A DNA stretch of 64,000 nucleotides from NCBI RefSeq assembly GCF_001854765.1, contig NZ_LJJE01000002.1:1-64000 (forward strand), written 5' to 3'. A program made the position numbers and the translations under genes. The notes beneath the pieces were generated by a model that was not told the DNA's origin, searched no databases, and was given only the letters and a program-made list of their open reading frames with translations. Below, piece by piece: positions 9,632 to 18,889 of the stretch. Each line of letters begins with the position of its first letter. Within the stretch, counting starts at the first letter, position 1. The DNA is from Vibrio sonorensis (GTDB taxonomy: Bacteria; Pseudomonadota; Gammaproteobacteria; Enterobacterales; Vibrionaceae).

Positions 9632-10435
9632 ATGAGTTATATCGAAGCATTCCTTCTGGCATTAATTCAAGGTTTGACCGAATTTTTGCCAATTTCGAGC
9701 TCCGCACATTTAATTTTGCCATCCGCTGTATTGGGGTGGGAAGATCAAGGACTGGCCTTTGATGTCGCCGTCCATGTAGGCACCTTAGCCGCTGTCGTGA
9801 TTTACTTTAGAAAAGAGGTGGTTTCGCTGTTAAACGCTTTTTTCGCTTCAATTTTTAAAGGAGAAAGAAGCAAAGAATCGCGATTGGCGTGGATGATAGT
9901 ACTGGCGACTATCCCAGCTTGTATCTTTGGCCTATTGATGAAGGATATTATCGAGCTATATCTCCGCAGCGCTTGGGTTATTGCGGCAACCACGATTTTA
10001 TTTGGTTTACTGCTTTGGTATGTCGATAAAAATGCCAGTTTGATTCACGATGAGTATCAAGCAACGTGGAAGAAATCGCTGTTTATCGGTGTTGCTCAGG
10101 CTTTGGCTATGATACCGGGAACATCGCGTTCGGGAGCGACGATTACCGCCGCGCTACATTTGGGATTTACCAGAGAAGCCGCAGCGCGTTTTTCATTTCT
10201 GATGTCTATTCCAATTATTATGTTAGCTGGTGGATATTTGGGACTAAAGCTAGTGACTAGTGGTGAACCAGTTCATATTGGCTTCTTGCTAACAGGTATT
10301 GTCACCTCCTTTTTCGCCGCTTATTTGTGTATACACTTATTCCTTAAGCTAATCTCGCGCATGGGAATGACGCCATTTGTCATTTATCGATTACTGCTGG
10401 GCTTTGGATTGATAGCCTTCTTGAGCTTCTCATAA
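9632..10435 (+). CDS. uppP: Undecaprenyl-diphosphatase
   Basis: UppP (BacA) is an inner-membrane phosphatase that recycles undecaprenyl diphosphate for peptidoglycan and other surface polymers; excess gives bacitracin resistance. The 267-residue protein is polytopic. It shows both conserved motifs: [11 protein letters not shown] with an upstream glutamate (residues ~17-27) and [10 protein letters not shown] (residues ~166-175). It follows folK by 15 nt and ends the folB-folK-uppP unit at a terminator. Confidence 0.96.
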   Translation: MSYIEAFLLALIQGLTEFLPISSSAHLILPSAVLGWEDQGLAFDVAVHVGTLAAVVIYFRKEVVSLLNAFFASIFKGERSKESRLAWMIVLATIPACIFGLLMKDIIELYLRSAWVIAATTILFGLLLWYVDKNASLIHDEYQATWKKSLFIGVAQALAMIPGTSRSGATITAALHLGFTREAAARFSFLMSIPIIMLAGGYLGLKLVTSGEPVHIGFLLTGIVTSFFAAYLCIHLFLKLISRMGMTPFVIYRLLLGFGLIAFLSFS

Positions 10436-10447
10436 AAAATAGATTAA

Positions 10448-10473
10448 ACACCGAGCTTCTGGCTCGGTGTTTT
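10448..10473 (+). terminator. Terminator after uppP
   Basis: 9-bp stem (10448-10456 with 10462-10470, ACACCGAGC/GCTCGGTGT) and a TTTT tract. Confidence 0.8.
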
Positions 10474-10560
10474 GTATTCACAAGAGCCGCTTACTTGGGC
10501 ATAAGACGTGAATATGGTATATATGTCTTCTTTCAATTTTCTCTCCTACTGATACGGGTT

Positions 10561-10845
10561 ATGCGAATTTTTTCTTTAGCTTTACTGGTGTTATTTGGCT
10601 GGCTTCTGTTTACCTTGTGGTTTGGAAAAAACGGTGTACAGGACTATCAGTCCATATCGGCTGAGAACGAAGTTCAGCACCAAGTTAACGCTAGTCTTAA
10701 GCACAGAAACGACAAAATGTTTGCAGAGATAGACGACCTTAGACAAGGATTAGACGCAGTAGAAGAAAGAGCCCGCCATGAGTTAGGCATGATCAAACAA
10801 GGTGAAACATTTTACCGTTTGATCGGTGAGGAAGAGAATCAATGA
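10561..10845 (+). CDS. ftsB: Cell division protein FtsB
   Basis: FtsB is a bitopic inner-membrane protein of the FtsQ-FtsB-FtsL divisome subcomplex. The 94-residue protein has a short cytosolic start and one transmembrane helix (residues ~4-20). A periplasmic coiled coil follows, with the conserved [17 protein letters not shown] end. I start at MRIFSLALL; the in-frame TTG at 10495 would add 22 unrelated residues. It overlaps ispD by 4 nt, the usual gammaproteobacterial arrangement. Confidence 0.94.
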   Translation: MRIFSLALLVLFGWLLFTLWFGKNGVQDYQSISAENEVQHQVNASLKHRNDKMFAEIDDLRQGLDAVEERARHELGMIKQGETFYRLIGEEENQ

Positions 10846-11549
10846 GCCAAACACACTCTTTAGTTGCTGTTGTACCAGCTGCTGGAGTCGGCAGCCGTAT
10901 GCAAGCGGATCGCCCTAAGCAATATTTATCAATTGATAACAAAACCGTATTAGAGCACACGGTCGATAAGTTGCTCAGTCACCCTGAAATAAAAAAAGTG
11001 ATTGTTGCGGTCTCTGAAGGTGACCCTTTTTTCCCAACACTATCACTGGCCAATCACCCAGACGTCATTCGAGTGGCTGGCGGTCTTGAAAGAGCGGACT
11101 CCGTGCTGTCGGCATTAAATTATTTATCAGAAAAACAAGACTTTGAATGGGTACTGGTTCACGACGCTGCTCGTCCATGTGTAAAGTTGGAAAGCATTAA
11201 CGAGTTGATTGAAACGGCCACGGGACATGAGGTCGGTGCCATTCTAGCAAGCCCTGTTAGAGACACCATGAAACGCTCAACTAAAGATGATCACATTGAT
11301 CATACGGTCGAACGTTCCAACTTGTGGCATGCGCTCACTCCGCAAATGTTCAAGGTGAATCAATTAAAACGTTTGCTGGAAGAAGCGTTATTCAGCGGTA
11401 TTAGTATTACAGACGAAGCTTCGGCGTTTGAATGGAAAGGAATGCATCCTGCCATCGTAAATGGTGAAGCAAGCAATATAAAAATTACCCAACCGGAAGA
11501 CTTAGCATTAGCCGAGTTCTACCTGAAGAGAGAAAAGGAAACAGCATGA
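10842..11549 (+). CDS. ispD: 2-C-methyl-D-erythritol 4-phosphate cytidylyltransferase
   Basis: IspD makes CDP-methylerythritol in the MEP isoprenoid pathway. The 235-residue protein has the nucleotide-binding motif PAAGVGSRM with PKQYL, the VHDAARPCV motif (residues ~105-113), and the late ITDEASAFE and [11 protein letters not shown] segments. Coupled by ATGA overlaps to ftsB before it and ispF after it. Confidence 0.96.
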   Translation: MSQTHSLVAVVPAAGVGSRMQADRPKQYLSIDNKTVLEHTVDKLLSHPEIKKVIVAVSEGDPFFPTLSLANHPDVIRVAGGLERADSVLSALNYLSEKQDFEWVLVHDAARPCVKLESINELIETATGHEVGAILASPVRDTMKRSTKDDHIDHTVERSNLWHALTPQMFKVNQLKRLLEEALFSGISITDEASAFEWKGMHPAIVNGEASNIKITQPEDLALAEFYLKREKETA

Positions 11550-12025
11550 TAAGAATCGGTCACGGTTTTGATGTCCACAAATTTGGCGGAGAAGGACCAG
11601 TCATAATTGGTGGTGTTGCTGTCCCGTATGAGCAAGGTCTGATTGCTCACTCTGATGGCGATGTTGCACTACATGCACTAACGGATGCTTTATTAGGAGC
11701 CATTGCGGCCGGAGATATTGGTAAACACTTCCCCGATACCGATGACAAGTGGAAGGGGGCCGATAGTCGAGAGCTTCTCAAAGAAGTGTATCGCCAAGTG
11801 AAAAAAGAGGGCTATCTGCTTGGCAATGCGGATGTCACCATTATTGCTCAAGCACCAAAAATGCGTCCATACATCGATGATATGCGAGCGGCGATTGCAG
11901 AAGATCTCGAAACTGATATTGGCAATATCAATGTTAAGGCAACCACGTCAGAGAGATTGGGTTTTACCGGACGAAAAGAAGGTATTGCTACAGAAGCCGT
12001 CGTATTATTAATGAAACAGGCCTAG
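11546..12025 (+). CDS. ispF: 2-C-methyl-D-erythritol 2,4-cyclodiphosphate synthase
   Basis: IspF is the MEP-pathway cyclase; it works as a trimer. The 159-residue protein shows the zinc ligands in GFDVHKF (Asp8, His10) and HSDGDV (His42). It also has the [10 protein letters not shown] motif and the C-terminal [17 protein letters not shown] stretch. Overlaps ispD by 4 nt. Confidence 0.97.
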   Translation: MIRIGHGFDVHKFGGEGPVIIGGVAVPYEQGLIAHSDGDVALHALTDALLGAIAAGDIGKHFPDTDDKWKGADSRELLKEVYRQVKKEGYLLGNADVTIIAQAPKMRPYIDDMRAAIAEDLETDIGNINVKATTSERLGFTGRKEGIATEAVVLLMKQA

Positions 12026-12039
12026 TTGTTGGAATTACT

Positions 12040-13080
12040 ATGTCAGATATTTTAGCGGACTTTGCCTATTTAAATGGCAAGCCAACAGAGACCGCACTGT
12101 TAAAAGCGCAACCCGATCATTTTCAGGTGACCGAAGATCTCGGTTTCGAATTTTCAGGTGAAGGTGAGCACTTAATGGTGCTGATACGCAAGACCGGTGA
12201 AAACACTAGCTTTGTCGCCAATGAGTTAGCCAAAGCATGTGGTGTTAAATCTCAAGCGGTAAGCTGGGCGGGTTTAAAAGATCGTCACGCGGTGACTGAA
12301 CAGTGGCTCAGCGTTCACTTACCAGGAAATCAGACTCCAGACTTTACCGAGTTTCTAAAGCAGTATCCAAGCATTGAAATAGTAAAGACTCAGCGTCATA
12401 ACAAAAAACTAAGACCGGGCGATTTGTCGGGTAACTTTTTCAAGCTGGTGCTGACACAAGTGAGTGATGCTAGCGCTCTCGTACCAAGATTTGAATCAAT
12501 AAAGCAATTTGGCGTGCCCAACTACTTTGGTCAGCAGAGATTTGGACATCAAGGAAACAACCTTGATGAAGCGCGACGCTGGGGTAGAGAAAACGTGCGT
12601 ACTCGCAATCAAAAAAAGCGCAGCATGTATCTTTCGACGGCTCGATCATGGATATTCAACCAGATCGTTTCTTCTCGCATTGAGTCCGATTTCTACCAAC
12701 AGTTTGTCGAAGGGGATATCGCACTCGAAAGTGGAAAGACTCACCCAGTTGAGAGCCCAGAGCAGTGGAACGAAAAACTGAACGAGGGGCTGGTACAAAT
12801 TACGGCGGCGTTAGCGGGAGATAACGCGCTACCTGTTACGGGGAAAGCGTTAGAGTTAGAGCAGCCTTTCCTAGACGCAGAACCGGATCTTATGGCATTG
12901 ATTCGAGGAAACCGAATGCGTCACGAGAGGCGTCCGATCGCTCTTGTTCCACAACAGTTCGATTGGGAAATTGCAGAGCAGATGGTGACGATGACATTTT
13001 GGTTGCCAGCTGGACATTATGCGACTTCAATTGTGAGAGAACTGGTTGTAGCGACCGAAGCTGAGCGGAGTTATGGATAA
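12040..13080 (+). CDS. truD: tRNA pseudouridine(13) synthase
   Basis: TruD converts U13 of tRNA-Glu to pseudouridine. The 346-residue protein has the catalytic aspartate in GLKDRHAVTEQW (Asp near residue 83). It also has the NYFGQQRFG motif and the C-terminal LPAGHYATSIVREL. Length matches E. coli TruD (349). It follows ispF by 14 nt and precedes surE by 1 nt. Confidence 0.96.
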   Translation: MSDILADFAYLNGKPTETALLKAQPDHFQVTEDLGFEFSGEGEHLMVLIRKTGENTSFVANELAKACGVKSQAVSWAGLKDRHAVTEQWLSVHLPGNQTPDFTEFLKQYPSIEIVKTQRHNKKLRPGDLSGNFFKLVLTQVSDASALVPRFESIKQFGVPNYFGQQRFGHQGNNLDEARRWGRENVRTRNQKKRSMYLSTARSWIFNQIVSSRIESDFYQQFVEGDIALESGKTHPVESPEQWNEKLNEGLVQITAALAGDNALPVTGKALELEQPFLDAEPDLMALIRGNRMRHERRPIALVPQQFDWEIAEQMVTMTFWLPAGHYATSIVRELVVATEAERSYG

Positions 13081-13081
13081 C

Positions 13082-13823
13082 ATGAAAATACTCATCAGTA
13101 ATGATGATGGTGTGAATGCCAAAGGCATTCGCACTTTGCAAAATACCTTTCACAAAAAGCCGAAGTGATCATTGTCGCACCAGATCGAAACCGCTCTGGT
13201 GCTTCTAACTCTTTGACCTTGGAGCAACCACTTCGAGTTGACGAGCTAGAAGCTAAGATTTATTCCGTTCAAGGAACGCCAACGGACTGTGTTCATTTTG
13301 CTCTAAATGAACTACTAAAGATGATTTGCCAGATTTGGTTATTACCGGCATCAACCACGGAGCCAATTTGGGCGATGATGTGCTGTATTCAGGAACGGTA
13401 GCGGCGGCAATGGAAGGACACTTCCTTGGCGTGCAGTCGGTCGCGTTTTCTCTTGTGGGTCATGAACACTTTGAGACCGCAGCGCAAATCGCGATTGAGC
13501 TCATTCAGCAGCATCAAGAAAAACCGATTCCAACAAACAGATTGCTAAATGTGAATGTGCCTGATGTGGCAATGGATGATCTCAAAGGCACTCAAGTTAC
13601 CCGTTTAGGTGCTCGACATCACGCCGAAGAGATGATTAAGCAGAAAGATCCAAGAGGACATGATATTTATTGGCTTGGCCCTCCGGGTAAGCAGCAAGAT
13701 GCTGGGCCGGGGACGGACTTCTACGCGGTAGAGCAAGGCTATGTATCTATAACACCTTTACAAGTGGATCTCACCGCACATGAATCGCTACAAAGTATAG
13801 ATAATTGGTTAAAGGATAAGTAA
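13082..13823 (+). CDS. surE: 5'/3'-nucleotidase SurE (two one-base frameshifts)
   Basis: SurE is a metal-dependent survival nucleotidase. The start [16 protein letters not shown] carries the NDDG metal motif. The [15 protein letters not shown] motif, [21 protein letters not shown] and [17 protein letters not shown] follow. The frame is broken twice: a C is missing at about 13146-13147 (between RTLQN and TLSQKAEV) and an A is missing in the AAAG at 13317-13320 (between NELLK and DDLPDLV). Restoring both gives about 247 residues, the normal length. These look like sequencing losses rather than decay, because the rest is fully conserved. It sits in the conserved truD-surE-pcm-nlpD-rpoS order. 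Confidence 0.92.
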
Positions 13824-13826
13824 TCC

Positions 13827-14453
13827 ATGTTCAATCCACATGCTGACAAATTGAAACAATTTCTTGTCACCAGTGGGATTAAAGATCCTAAGGTATTAGA
13901 TGCGATCCATCGATTGCCAAGGGAGTCCTTTGTTTCTCAGGCAATGCAGCATCAAGCCTACGATAATAATGCTCTGCCAATTGGTCAGGGGCAGACGATA
14001 TCTCAGCCTTACATTGTGGCAAAAATGACGGAGATTCTGGAACTTAGCTATAACAGCAAAGTCCTAGAGATAGGTACAGGGTCGGGATATCAAACCGCGG
14101 TACTGGCTCAACTAGTTAATCACGTCTACTCAGTGGAAAGGATCAAATCATTGCAATGGGATGCAAAAAGGCGACTAAAGCAGTTAGATATTTACAACGT
14201 ATCAACGAAACACGGTGATGGTTGGCAAGGCTGGGCTTCCAAAGGTCCTTTTGACGCTATTATTGTTACCGCCGCCGCAGAATCTATACCTGAAGCCTTG
14301 ATCAGTCAGCTGTCCGAAGGGGGTAAAATGGTTATTCCCGTCGGAGTCGAAGATCAACATCTGTTCAAGATAACTCGCACATCTAGTGGGTATGAATCGG
14401 AACCGATTGAATCGGTAAGATTTGTACCCTTGATCTCAGGTGATCTTGCCTAG
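13827..14453 (+). CDS. pcm: Protein-L-isoaspartate O-methyltransferase
   Basis: Pcm repairs isomerised aspartate residues in aged proteins using SAM. The 208-residue protein has the active-site [15 protein letters not shown], the SAM motif [18 protein letters not shown] (residues ~79-96) and GDGWQGW. Length equals E. coli Pcm (208). surE lies 3 nt upstream and nlpD follows directly. Confidence 0.97.
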   Translation: MFNPHADKLKQFLVTSGIKDPKVLDAIHRLPRESFVSQAMQHQAYDNNALPIGQGQTISQPYIVAKMTEILELSYNSKVLEIGTGSGYQTAVLAQLVNHVYSVERIKSLQWDAKRRLKQLDIYNVSTKHGDGWQGWASKGPFDAIIVTAAAESIPEALISQLSEGGKMVIPVGVEDQHLFKITRTSSGYESEPIESVRFVPLISGDLA

Positions 14454-14454
14454 T

Positions 14455-15345
14455 ATGAATCGAAGTCTTTATTTAGTCCTAGTGGGGGTGTTTGCCAGTG
14501 TATTAGTAGGATGCGCTGCGCCTTTTCCTGCACCCGTAACAGGACTGAATAAAGATTATAGTCAGGTTTCTCGTGGCAGTTATCGAGGAAGTTTTTACCA
14601 AGTTAATACAGGCGATACTCTCTATTTTATATCGTATCTCACAGATAAAGATGTAAACGAGATTATTCGTTTCAATAACCTCACTCCCCCATACACCATA
14701 TACCCAGGCCAAAAACTGAAACTTTGGCAGCCGGCATACAACCCCCCAGCCTATGCCGGAACAGGGTCGGGTAAAGTTGCTGCTGCTCCAGTTGTGGCAG
14801 CCGCTTCCGTTCCGAGTAAAAGCTCAGATCAAAGACTTAGTCAGAGTGGTGTAAAAAACAGCCAAAAAACGGTCAAAAAAGATCCTAAATCAAAGGTTGA
14901 TCAATCGAAATCAAAGGAGTATGTTGGTTCTACTGGTAAACAAAATATTAACAAATCGACCAGTAAAAATAACAATAAAGTTTCGAAATGGTTATGGCCA
15001 ACGAAAGGGAGAGTCATTAAAAACTTTTCTGCTGGGGACCAAGGGAATAAAGGGATAGACATCGCAGGAAAGCGAGGTCAGCCCGTCGTCTCTACAGCAG
15101 GTGGCACCGTTGTTTATTCGGGTAATGCACTGCGCGGTTACGGTAATCTTGTCATAATAAAACACAACGACAATTATCTCAGTGCTTATGCGCATAACGA
15201 TAGGTTGCTAGTACACGAAGGACAAAGTGTAAAAGCAGGCCAAAAAATCGCAACAATGGGCAGTTCTGGAACGAATAGTGTTCGTTTGCACTTTGAAATT
15301 CGCTATCAGGGTAAGTCGGTTAATCCAAAACGCTACTTACCGTAA
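14455..15345 (+). CDS. nlpD: LysM/M23-domain lipoprotein NlpD (amidase activator)
   Basis: NlpD is an outer-membrane lipoprotein that activates the amidase AmiC at the division septum. The signal peptide ends in the lipobox LVGC (Cys near residue 20). A LysM peptidoglycan-binding domain (YQVNTGDTLYFIS to YPGQKLKL, ~45-90) is followed by a Ser/Lys-rich linker. The LytM/M23 domain begins at WPTKGRVIKNF. The first metal-ligand motif reads NKGID where active M23 enzymes have HxGxD, so the site is degenerate, as in known NlpD/EnvC activators. I start at MNRSLYLV (14455), just after the pcm stop, not at the in-frame GTG at 14440. rpoS promoters commonly lie inside nlpD. Confidence 0.94.
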   Translation: MNRSLYLVLVGVFASVLVGCAAPFPAPVTGLNKDYSQVSRGSYRGSFYQVNTGDTLYFISYLTDKDVNEIIRFNNLTPPYTIYPGQKLKLWQPAYNPPAYAGTGSGKVAAAPVVAAASVPSKSSDQRLSQSGVKNSQKTVKKDPKSKVDQSKSKEYVGSTGKQNINKSTSKNNNKVSKWLWPTKGRVIKNFSAGDQGNKGIDIAGKRGQPVVSTAGGTVVYSGNALRGYGNLVIIKHNDNYLSAYAHNDRLLVHEGQSVKAGQKIATMGSSGTNSVRLHFEIRYQGKSVNPKRYLP

Positions 15346-15370
15346 ATTTACTTGCAATGAGTAAAACAGC

Positions 15371-15393
15371 GACATTAAACAAGTAGTAATGTC
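15371..15393 (+). promoter_or_regulatory. Stem-loop in the nlpD-rpoS spacer
   Basis: Perfect 7-bp stem GACATTA/TAATGTC (15371-15377 with 15387-15393) with a 9-nt loop. It lies 26 nt upstream of the rpoS start, before the strong ribosome binding site GGGGGAGG (15408-15415). It could influence rpoS translation; no T tract follows. Confidence 0.35.
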
Positions 15394-15419
15394 TTGCTAG
15401 CTCGCCAGGGGGAGGCGCT

Positions 15420-16406
15420 ATGAGTATCAGCAATACAGCAACTAAAGTCGAAGAGTTCGAAGCCGGAAACATGGAAGGTTTTCAGAATGGATCTGGGCTT
15501 AACACTTCAACAACTAACGAAGCTTCTACAGAGCGCGACGATTTTGACGCGTCAACTAAAAGCTTAGATGCCACTCAACTCTATCTAGGAGAAATTGGTT
15601 TTTCACCACTTCTTACTGCAGAAGAAGAAGTTCTTTATGCTCGACGTGCTCTTCGTGGGGACGAAGCCGCTCGTAAACGCATGATTGAAAGTAACCTTCG
15701 TCTGGTAGTAAAAATCTCTCGCCGTTACAGCAATCGCGGTCTTGCGCTTTTAGATCTCATCGAAGAAGGCAACCTAGGATTGATTCGCGCGGTAGAGAAA
15801 TTCGACCCAGAACGCGGATTCCGCTTTTCTACCTACGCTACGTGGTGGATTCGACAAACGATTGAACGTGCTTTGATGAACCAAACACGAACGATTCGCT
15901 TGCCAATTCACGTAGTGAAAGAACTCAATATTTATCTGCGTACTGCCCGTGAACTTTCACAAAAACTCGATCATGAACCAACAGCAGAAGAGATCGCACT
16001 TCAGTTGGACAAGCCGGTCGAAGATGTAAGCAAAATGCTCCGCCTCAATGAGCGTATTAGCTCTGTAGATACACCTATTGGTGGTGATGGTGAGAAAGCA
16101 CTGCTTGATATCATTCCGGACATCAACAACTCAGATCCTGAAGTATCGACTCAAGATGAAGATATTAAATCTTCACTGATCCATTGGTTAGATGAGTTAA
16201 ACCCAAAACAGAAAGAAGTCTTAGCTCGACGTTTTGGTTTACTGGGTTATGAACCTTCAACTCTAGAAGAAGTTGGGCGTGAGATTAACTTGACTCGTGA
16301 ACGCGTTCGCCAGATTCAAGTGGAAGGTCTACGTCGTCTGCGCGAAATTCTAGTTAAACAAGGTTTGAATATGGAAAACTTGTTTAGTGTAGAAGACGAA
16401 GCATAA
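15420..16406 (+). CDS. rpoS: RNA polymerase sigma factor RpoS (stationary phase/general stress)
   Basis: The 328-residue sigma-38 has region 1.2 ([17 protein letters not shown]), region 2 with [20 protein letters not shown], region 3 and region 4.2 with [18 protein letters not shown]. Length is close to E. coli RpoS (330). A Lys in region 2.5-3.0 next to the RpoB-interacting surface is the usual RssB contact; I did not map it exactly. The start has an unusually strong Shine-Dalgarno stretch. It is the last gene of the surE-pcm-nlpD-rpoS block and ends in a strong terminator. mutS, which often neighbours rpoS, is not present here. Confidence 0.98.
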   Translation: MSISNTATKVEEFEAGNMEGFQNGSGLNTSTTNEASTERDDFDASTKSLDATQLYLGEIGFSPLLTAEEEVLYARRALRGDEAARKRMIESNLRLVVKISRRYSNRGLALLDLIEEGNLGLIRAVEKFDPERGFRFSTYATWWIRQTIERALMNQTRTIRLPIHVVKELNIYLRTARELSQKLDHEPTAEEIALQLDKPVEDVSKMLRLNERISSVDTPIGGDGEKALLDIIPDINNSDPEVSTQDEDIKSSLIHWLDELNPKQKEVLARRFGLLGYEPSTLEEVGREINLTRERVRQIQVEGLRRLREILVKQGLNMENLFSVEDEA

Positions 16407-16420
16407 TCCACTGAAAAGAA

Positions 16421-16449
16421 AAAAAACCTTGGCATTGCCAAGGTTTTTT
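16421..16449 (+). terminator. Strong terminator after rpoS
   Basis: Perfect 13-bp stem (16421-16433 with 16437-16449, AAAAAACCTTGGC and its complement) with an ATT loop; the stem itself supplies the A and T tracts, so it can also serve the convergent gene. Confidence 0.9.
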
Positions 16450-16468
16450 GTGTCTGAATACATTCAGA

Positions 16469-17739
16469 TTAGCTCGCTTTTACTGGCGGAAATACTCGAA
16501 CCAGTTTAATTCTGTTCTCTTCCAACTCGACTATCTCCATTGGGTGCCCCTCAACTTGAACACTTAAGTGACTTTCAGGAATGTCTTCCAAGTGCTCTAG
16601 AATTAGACCATTCAACGTTCTTGGGCCGTCTGTTGGCAGACTCCATTTCAGGCCTTTGTTGATGTCGCGAATGTTGGCGCTGCTTCTATCAAGAAGCTGC
16701 CATCGTTTTGTGGAGAAATTTCTTCCGACAAACTCGGTGCAATAGAAGTTGTAAACTCACCAACGATCTCTTCGAGAATATCTTCTAATGTAATTAGACC
16801 AATAATATCGCCGTACTCGTCAACAATAAGGCCAATTCGTTCTTTATTGCGTTGGAATTTAAGCAGTTGAACGTTAAGAGGAGTGCCTTCCGGAATAAAG
16901 TAAACTTCGTCAGCAGCTCGCAAAAGAGTTTCCTTGGTGAACTCGTTCTTCTCCAACATCAGACGATAGGATTCGCGTAGGCGAAGCATGCCGACAACTT
17001 CATCGATTTGGTCCCGATAAAGGACGATACGGCCATGCGGAGAGTGAGTTAGCTGTCGAGAAATGGACTTCCAATCGTCATTGATATCGATACCAGTGAT
17101 CTCATTTCTTGGTACCATAATATCGTTTACCGTGACGTGTTCGAGATCGAGAATAGAGATCAACATATCTTGGTGGCGACGTGGAATAAGCCCGCCAGCT
17201 TCATTAACCACGGTTCTAAGCTCATCTGAGCTAAGGTGATCTTCATCCCCGTGCCCCGCTTTGATCCCCAGAATACGAATAAAGCCGTTGGTAATAAAGT
17301 TAACAAAAACAACCAGAGGTGACAGCACCTTCATTAATACTGTAAGTACCACACTACTTGCGTAGGAAACGCGTTCAGGGTAGAGGGCTGCCAGAGTTTT
17401 AGGAGTCACTTCTGCAAAGACCAGAATAACCATGGTCAGCGCACCTGTTGCAATAGCAACACCTAGGTCACCGTATAGGCGCATACCTAAAATAGTGGCA
17501 ATAGCCGAGGCTAGTATATTGACCAAATTGTTACCGATAAGGATCAACCCAATAAGGCGATCAGGGCGAGAAAGCAGGTTTTCAACGCGCTTTGCCCCTT
17601 TATGACCAGTATTCGCTAGGTGTTTAAGACGATAGCGGTTGAGCGCCATCATTCCGGTTTCCGATCCGGAGAAGTATCCTGAAATGACAATGAGACACGC
17701 GAGTAGCGCAAATAAGATACCCGTTGATATGTCGTCCAA
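16469..17739 (-). CDS. CNNM/CBS-domain inner-membrane protein, YfjD/CorB type (one-base frameshift)
   Basis: The protein has an N-terminal CNNM (DUF21) region with four hydrophobic segments (GILFALLACLIVISGYF onward, residues ~1-150). A pair of CBS domains follows (IMVPRNEITGID; IVDEYGDIIGLITLEDILEE), and then a CorC_HlyC domain. Members are linked to Mg2+/Co2+ efflux or resistance. The frame ends early at 16648 after GSFLIEAAPTF. Adding one C on the plus strand at about 16683 continues it as SANIRDINKGLKW to a stop at 16469, giving about 423 residues and the complete C-terminal domain. The specific transported ion is not known. It is followed upstream by ypjD, a neighbour pair also seen next to ffh in E. 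coli (yfjD-ypjD-ffh). Confidence 0.9.
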
Positions 17740-17840
17740 AGCTTATCTTTTCCTTATTGAGTTCTGGTTAATTTATGACCTAACTAGCGAGGGAAGTCAA
17801 TGAAACCCCGTAGAATCATTATGGTTTATGCTGAGTTTTG

Positions 17841-18635
17841 TTAGGTGAGAATAATTTCTTGCACCAAGCGACTACCGAAGTATGCCAGTGTGAGAAGTGT
17901 TGCACCTGCAACGGCGAAGTAAGTCACTTTGCGTCCGCGCCATCCTTTTTGGTAGTGACCCCAAAGTAGAACGGAGTAAATGATCCACGCGACAAATGAG
18001 AGTATCGCCTTGTGAGCCTTACCTTGGACAAACATGTCTTGCACAAAGATAAAGCCAGTTAAAAGCGTACCTGTTAGCAGCGTATTCCCGATGAGGATAA
18101 TCTTAAACAGCTGACGTTCAACCATCATAAGAGGAGGAAGGTTTGGATTAATCACCAAAGCTTTCTTCGCTTTTAACTTGAGGTCGAGCCAAGCAAGCTG
18201 TAGCGCATACAAAGCACCAATAGAAAGCGTTGAGTAAGAAAACAGCGCGAGAGAAATATGAACCAAAAGTTTAGGGTCATTCTCTAAATGGGTAATAAAA
18301 GTAGTCGGTAGAAACGTCGCAGCAGAAAGGTTTATTGCCGAAAAGCTATAGATGACGGGTAGTAAGAACCAAATTCGCGTTTTTAGCATCGCCAGACTCA
18401 TGACTAAAGCGATGATAAAGCTAATCAAAGAGGCAACGTTTAGAATACTCATATTCTGACCTGATACTTTCAGGATCAAATCGCTTAGCAGCCACGCATG
18501 AAAAACAAGTGCTAAAAGAGCACTCACAAACACGGTTTTGGCTTTGATACCCGTTTGCTGAACTAGCCCCGGGACTATGGTTGCTATCGCTAGAAAGTAA
18601 AGAAGCGCTGCTGCAACCGCGATTAAGTTATCCAT
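17841..18635 (-). CDS. ypjD: CcsA-like inner-membrane protein YpjD
   Basis: This 264-residue protein has eight or so hydrophobic segments and belongs to the cytochrome c assembly (CcsA/CcmC-like) family. It keeps the family histidines (LLVHISLALFSYSTLSIGALYALQ; SFVAWIIYSVLLWGHYQKGWRG). The WGH/RGRK region resembles heme-handling family members, but a function in heme delivery has not been shown for YpjD. Divergent from ffh, as in E. coli. Confidence 0.9.
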   Translation of the reverse strand: MDNLIAVAAALLYFLAIATIVPGLVQQTGIKAKTVFVSALLALVFHAWLLSDLILKVSGQNMSILNVASLISFIIALVMSLAMLKTRIWFLLPVIYSFSAINLSAATFLPTTFITHLENDPKLLVHISLALFSYSTLSIGALYALQLAWLDLKLKAKKALVINPNLPPLMMVERQLFKIILIGNTLLTGTLLTGFIFVQDMFVQGKAHKAILSFVAWIIYSVLLWGHYQKGWRGRKVTYFAVAGATLLTLAYFGSRLVQEIILT

Positions 18636-18820
18636 TTTTTTCTGAAAGCAGGAGAAATAGTGGGCAAATTATACCTTGCATCAATCGCTTGGGCTATACC
18701 CAAGTCAGATCACAATGGATCTCTGACCGATTATGAGAGCTCATAGCCACTCTTTTTACTTCTCTTTCTACATAACAAAGTGTTTAGACAGGCACTTTTG
18801 CTATCGAGGAGAAATGAAAA

Positions 18821-18850
18821 TTAACAGATTGAGTGTGGCTAAGGTATACT
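18821..18850 (+). promoter_or_regulatory. Putative sigma-70 promoter of ffh
   Basis: TTAACA (-35, 18821-18826), 18-bp spacer, TATACT (-10, 18845-18850), 39 nt upstream of the ffh start. Found by eye. Confidence 0.5.
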
Positions 18851-18889
18851 CACCCTAATTTGTCGCCGAATTTTAGCGAAGAGTACAAG

